A program made the translations under genes and the position numbers. A model generated the notes under the pieces. It was not told the DNA's origin. It did not search any database and saw only the letters and a list, made by a program, of their open reading frames with translations. Below are positions 58,601 to 64,000 of a stretch of DNA of 64,000 nucleotides, piece by piece. The stretch is from Azolla caroliniana (taxonomy: Eukaryota; Polypodiophyta): assembly GCA_043228905.1 (NCBI GenBank), contig JBHGNT010000005.1, positions 7,006,001 through 7,070,000 on the forward strand, in the 5' to 3' direction. How positions within the stretch are numbered: the first letter of the stretch is position 1; the number at the start of each line of letters is the position of its first letter.

Positions 58601-59000
58601 GAAGATTCATTTATGCCCCAAATCTTCATGCAATGATTTTTCAAAGGAAATTCTCGTGCGACAAGAATTATCATACGTTTGATAATTCTGTAATTATCCA
58701 CCGGCATCATTGTTTGCTTTGATCATCACCACTGTCAGCGAGCATCATTCTGTAATTATAGCATCATTTGCATTCATCATTGTCGTCATTTCCACTGTAA
58801 ACCATACCAGCATCATCATTGTCAATATCTTCAAACGTCATCATCATCATCATTACTGATTGACTAGGATTTTATCCTCATCCTCATCCTGTACATATAT
58901 CAGCATTATCAGATATGGTTGGCCATTATGGATTTGGTAACCATTTTCATTTTCATCATTCTGGGACTGTCATCGGCATCACGTGATCCTGATATCATTA
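58601..59000 (+). other. J-protein 3' flank, CAT-rich low complexity
   Basis: The 3' UTR and flank hold many CATCAT and CATCATTG runs between about 58690 and 58990. No second gene is visible. Confidence 0.6.
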
Positions 59001-62000
59001 CCATCAGCATTTGTAGAAAAGGAGAATCATCTTAACTTATACCCCACAACATTGTATATATCTCCTATAAACTTTTGCTGATCTTTTTTTATTTTGTTTG
59101 GTTGATGGGGGAGGAATGCTAGTGGGATTTATTACATAAGAATAGAGTCCCCAACACCTCCCATGTATCTCTCCAGAAGGAATGTGTTGACCTTATTATG
59201 AGCTTTTTTGTATATGAAGCTCGAGGCCTTTATTTGCCCACATGTAAGAGCTTTTTCGGCTAATTATTCAATGGAGATTTATATAAAAACAAATGCGTCC
59301 ATGGTTTTGTTTCATGCTCATGTCAAGAAGTTTTGAAACTTGCTTACTTGGGCTTGTGTCAAATAACATACACAATGGGTCATGGAAACCCTAGATCACT
59401 TTGTTGTTTATTTCAGCTTGGAGGTATTGAGAAGAGGTGTGCATAATCCCATCTTGAATCACATACAGATCTGTGGCTTGTGCTAATGGAAGAAACCTTC
59501 ATTTTATCTTGGAAGGATCTAAAGACGGATAGCGGAATTACATTAAATTATGTGGCTTTCAGATGAAGACAAAGACATGTTAGCGTGGCATGAAATTCAG
59601 CAGCCTAACATAATCCATTGCACATAAAGTCTCCATTATTGGGTGAAACATGGGTTGAGGATTTATTATACGCTCATCATCGATTTATCTTTTATCAGCT
59701 GAAAAGGTGTACAGTAGATAGATTCTGTATTGATGTATATACAAATTCGTTTAGTTTGTTAGAGTATTGGCGGTGCTTTAGCAATGTGTATATCCATTGT
59801 TTTGGCAATGTCTGCGTAGGAATATCTTTGCATACCAATATTATGTGCATTGGTTTTGACCATGGGGACCCCTAGCCCTTGCCATCTTGGCTCATCTTTT
59901 TCCGTAACTGTGCCATATTGGGCTCCATAGAACAACACTTTCAATGATCAATGATAAGTAAAAAATTGGGCATCAACTTTCAATCCATGTTTGTTTGCAT
60001 TTTCCTTTTATGATCAGCAGAAATTTGGGCAATCAACTTTCAATCCATGTTTGTTGTTTGCATTTCCCTTTTGCTGATCACGTCTTGTGACATAAGCAGG
60101 CCCAATTGGATGATATTTCTAATCAATATGTCAAATTATTTGGTGCATTTTCACCCCACTTAGAAGTTTCCCATTGTTAAATTTGACAAGGGCTCATTAT
60201 CTAATTTGTCATTTACCATATACATGATAACACTCTTAGTATCATATTATTTATATGGTAAGAAAATAAAATGGGTCTTAAATAATCCGTTATTTATTAC
60301 ATATAGTGGTAAAATGATTGAAACCTGAAAACTTGCTCCCATTTGAGTCTTGAGATATTGAAATTTGAGAGGCCGAAATGAAAACACGTACATTGAGCTC
60401 CATATGAATGTATTACATTGAGTATAACAAATAAATGCATATCCATTTTCAACGGTATTTGAGTGTCAAATTCTCACACTATAATCGTTACAAGAAACAT
60501 CTCACATCATCTTCTTTAATCACTACATTGGCCCACCATTTGCTGTCATTTTCTTCCCATGACATTCAAATTAAGATACTAGGGATTGCATTGTCCACAA
60601 CATGGTTATTTCATCAAATATAGTGTCAACACAATGGTTTTAATTCATTCCACTTTATATACCAACATCTACTACGTGAGCTTTGGGTTATTAGAATGCA
60701 TGGAGAGAAATCAAGACTACATAAAAAGTGGACTAAATGGACAAGTTTAAAAAGTGTTTCAACTTTATTGTACCATTTTAAGAGAGCAGACTTCTTTGAG
60801 TTTCACCCTATTCAATGAATACATAAGAGACAAAAGTTCATTGCATCCTCAAAACATTCCACACATTAGGAGTCCTTTGTTGAAAAAGAAAGTGTTGATA
60901 TTTTGTTGCATACTAATATTAATGCCCATTTTCTTCATTTGCTACCAATTGTCAAATCCTTGCGTGGAATTTCATTTTGGACAACATTGCTTTGGTTATA
61001 CCACCTTTTGCCAACAAGTGCAATCACAACATTTGCTTGATCTTGATTCACCTGATTTTGGTAGGTTCTACCAACAAATGAATTGTAATAATCTTGAACG
61101 CGTGGGACACCCACTCGAAACATATGAGGAGAAGATCCCATGTAAGAAATATGAAAAAATGTTAGATGGCCCAATGTAAGAAGTATGTGCCAAAATGAAG
61201 CCCCTTCTTCTAAAATGAAATAAGCTTGCTTTTGATGCATTGATAAAAGGGTGTATAGACTATATAACATGTTTTCCCATTTGTGAAGAAAGTTGCTAAG
61301 TTTCTCCATTCATTGTTAGTAATCAATTTCTTTTTTGTATCATTTTCCAACAGGTGCCCAGCTTCACTTCTAAAATTAGACCATAATTATGATATGTATA
61401 TAAAAGCTTATTTGTCTTCGAAGGATATATAAAAACTTATAAGGCAAATCAACTCAAACAAGAATATTAAATCGTATATAACTTGAGACGCACATGTCAC
61501 TCAAGTAACAAGGTGATAATGAGTGTGTTCATATTGGTAGTTTGGACATGAGTGGGAACTCCTATTATTAAAGGTCATATTTTGCTTTTGTTCAATGTCT
61601 TCTTCAACAAGAGGACCCAAAACCCAACCAGAGCAGAAACTTGATTTTATTCAAATTGTTGTTTCGTCTTCTTCTTCTTCTTCTTCTTTAGTGAGAGGAA
61701 TCAAAATCCAAATAGAGTAAATATTTTATTTGTTGGAATGTACATTTCCCCTTCATGAGTTCAATTCTATGATGAACTCGAACCCCCAACAATTGCCCTC
61801 ACTTGGAAAGGACAAAATCGAACACTACTATCCATGGGCATCTCTCCTAAAAAGACACTAGACCAAGAAGTGGGTGCTCTTCTAGGGGCAAGGAAGGCAA
61901 ACCTTAAAATGAGTATCACTACGTGGCAAAACAAAGAGGATTCGGGAAAAATGCAAGTCAAATATAAGTGCTCAGAAATGAACTCTCAACTACCATTTCC

Positions 62001-64000
62001 CGACGTTCAAATTAGTGTTTCTCTTGTGGGTCAAGGACATGAAATCCAACATTGACAAATGCAAACTTCAACTCGAGCATGGGCACTGTCCCCATAGCTC
62101 CTTGATTGTTTGCATCACACTAGTTGCATCTATCAACACATGTCTCAAATTTATGTGGAGTTTCCACAAAGAGACTCTTTGGAAAGGATGACGTCTAACA
62201 TATACATACAAGCATAAGTCAATGAGTAATTCCTTCCGCAAGGAGTCTCTACGGAGAGGATGAATTCAATCACCAAGGCTGACAAAGCTATGAGCACCTC
62301 CTATTTGTGAATAGTAACGTTTGATTTTGGTTAGGTCTATGAGTAATGTCTGCCCTTGGGGTGCATTATAGAACCGACTCTCCAATAGGATGCAATCAAG
62401 TGCCAATAACATTGTAAATGAACAAGAAACTTCTTCGCGAATGATGATGCTAACCATTGACAACATTGTGACTGAACAAGTTGAAGTATCCTCTTCTCAA
62501 ATGATGCAATCAAGTGTCAACAACATCTTAATTGAACAAGCAACCTCTCATTGAAGGAGGCAATCGAGTATATTTAACATCGTAAGGGAAGAAAATGCAT
62601 CTCTTCAAAGGATACAATCAAGTGGCAACAACATCCTCATGAGATGAGTAACCTCTCTCCCAAAAATGTAATCTAATGTCAAATGTTGTAACATGAGCAT
62701 ATTTCCTAGATAAATAGTAAAGGAAATGCAAAAGAAAAACCAAAAGCAAACATAATTTTATTGCAAAAAGAGAACCAAGTTGTTACTCTTTCTCCATCTC
62801 AAAGAAATAAACTCCAAAAATGTAATCAATCTTTGTTGGATGCTTGACTCCAAGATTGTTGAATTCTCTAATGCATGTCCCCTAGCATATATTTCTTCAA
62901 ATGCCAAAAAATCACAAAGAGAAACATCTATAGTATAGATTATTCAGCTTCAAGATCACGTAACATTGACGTTTCTTTGACAAAATTGGGAATGAATAAG
63001 ATAGTGACAAATAGTTGCTACCTTCAAAGTGTGGACACTTACATTAGAAAACAAAATAAGACATGACATTGCAAGCAAAGGGCAAAAAGACGTATCAATG
63101 ATTAACCACTAGAAACCCATTCGAGGGAGTGAAAAATGAGTAATGTTCACAAGAATTGTAAAAAATGTGTGAACTTCATAAAGAGAGAATGATTGAAGTT
63201 GAAGGGTGATAGATTATTGTGTGAGTTGCTTCTCTTTTCAAAAGTTCTCAACTTACTTTTGAGACAAGGCTCTTAAAAGCAATAGATTGCATCTATCTTT
63301 AAGCACTTATTCACTTGAATTCAAATATCTTAATATGAAATTTCTACTTAGCAAGTCCATCTTAATTCCATAAATACCTCTCCTCTGTTGAAATACCACA
63401 ATTGCTTACAAGAGCTAATTACATCGATGCAATTGTGGTAATTCAACTGAAAAAAGGTATAATTTTGGACGAATACATAACATTGTGGATCATTGTGGTC
63501 ACCGGAAGATCCATTGCCATGATCACAAACTAGTTGGACAACATTGTCTTATAGCAATGTATTGGATTCAAGTATATCTCTTACATGAAGAGGATCAAAA
63601 TTGTGTATCATGTTTAAATCCATTTGCACACCTATACATTCATGGACATAGTCTAGCAATGTCTTGCAATGATAATGCCCGAAAGGGATTCACTATATCT
63701 AAATCTATTTTATAACTTGCATTCAAAGTTTTCACTAGGTAAAATGACTCTATAATTTGCATTCAAAGTTTTCATTGAATTGCCTCCACTTTGTATATGA
63801 TACCCTTGCTTGTGTAAATAATAAAATTGCATAAAAAAAACACCATATGTTGAACACAAATGAAAGTTTGCATATACTTAATAATGATAGGCAACAATTG
63901 GATTTGTTGGTTTAGTAAACTGACATGATAAAGTTCTACATATTTCATTGTGGCTGACATGATCTGATTTGGTGGGTCTTAATTTGTAACTACTAGGGGA
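59001..64000. other. intergenic, no gene seen
   Basis: AT-rich. Includes a duplicated about 58-bp unit at 59965-60080 (CAACTTTCAATCCATGTTTG twice) and loose repeats at 62380-62670 around CAATCAAGTG(T/G)CAACAACAT. The frame at 60754-61179 has a hydrophobic stretch but no recognisable domain and no splice context. No transposon ends were identified. Confidence 0.45.

Noticed and set aside
60754-61179. 141-residue frame with a hydrophobic segment as a gene
   Set aside because: No recognisable domain, no promoter or splice context, and an equally long antisense frame overlaps it.

Overview
This window is nuclear DNA from a flowering plant. The evidence is the spliced genes with GT-AG introns, CYP71-clan (A-type) cytochrome P450s, a plastid J-protein of the Arabidopsis J8 type, plant L1-type LINEs, Ty3/chromovirus and Ty1/copia LTR sequences, and many (GA)n, (TC)n and (CA)n microsatellites. 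The sequence alone does not identify the species. About half of the window is transposon-derived.

Layout. 1-2784: gene-free, with one tandem duplication and a (CA)n tract. 2785-4540: a two-exon P450 gene. 6383-6587: a 3'-tail-only LINE. 6790-20216: a decayed full-length LINE on the plus strand. It carries a solo LTR (8846-9288) and a young, apparently intact Ty3 chromovirus (12503-19537); both insertions have 5-bp target duplications, and removing them restores the LINE reading frame. 23580-28672: a second LINE family, cut short at its 3' end. 28734-30519: a P450 pseudogene, the broken sister of the first P450. 31411-33670: copia gag/LTR debris and a 3' LINE fragment on the minus strand, bracketed by a direct repeat. 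34090-35607: a small LTR element whose interior holds a 76-bp minisatellite and a Ty3 integrase remnant. 36858-42329: a seven-exon gene for an unknown, probably plastid, single-pass membrane protein; its first intron contains plastid-type 23S rRNA-like blocks. 42330-45996: gene-free, with microsatellites and two tRNA-like SINE heads. 45997-53129: a third long LINE (minus strand) with a 3 x 279-bp in-frame triplication and a solo copia LTR. 53131-54060: a LINE fragment with a 5' inversion. 56634-58600: the J8-like gene with a G-box and TATA box upstream. 58601-64000: gene-free.

Three working host genes are supported: the first P450, the unknown membrane protein and the J8-like protein. They show no sign of acting together. 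The two P450 copies share orientation, intron position and phase, and look like an old tandem pair later separated by LINEs and LTR elements. No defence island, biosynthetic cluster or other new multi-gene system was found. The most unusual items are the exact LINE triplication, the non-standard oxygen-binding motifs in both P450 copies, the minisatellite-carrying LTR element and the rRNA-like insert in an intron.
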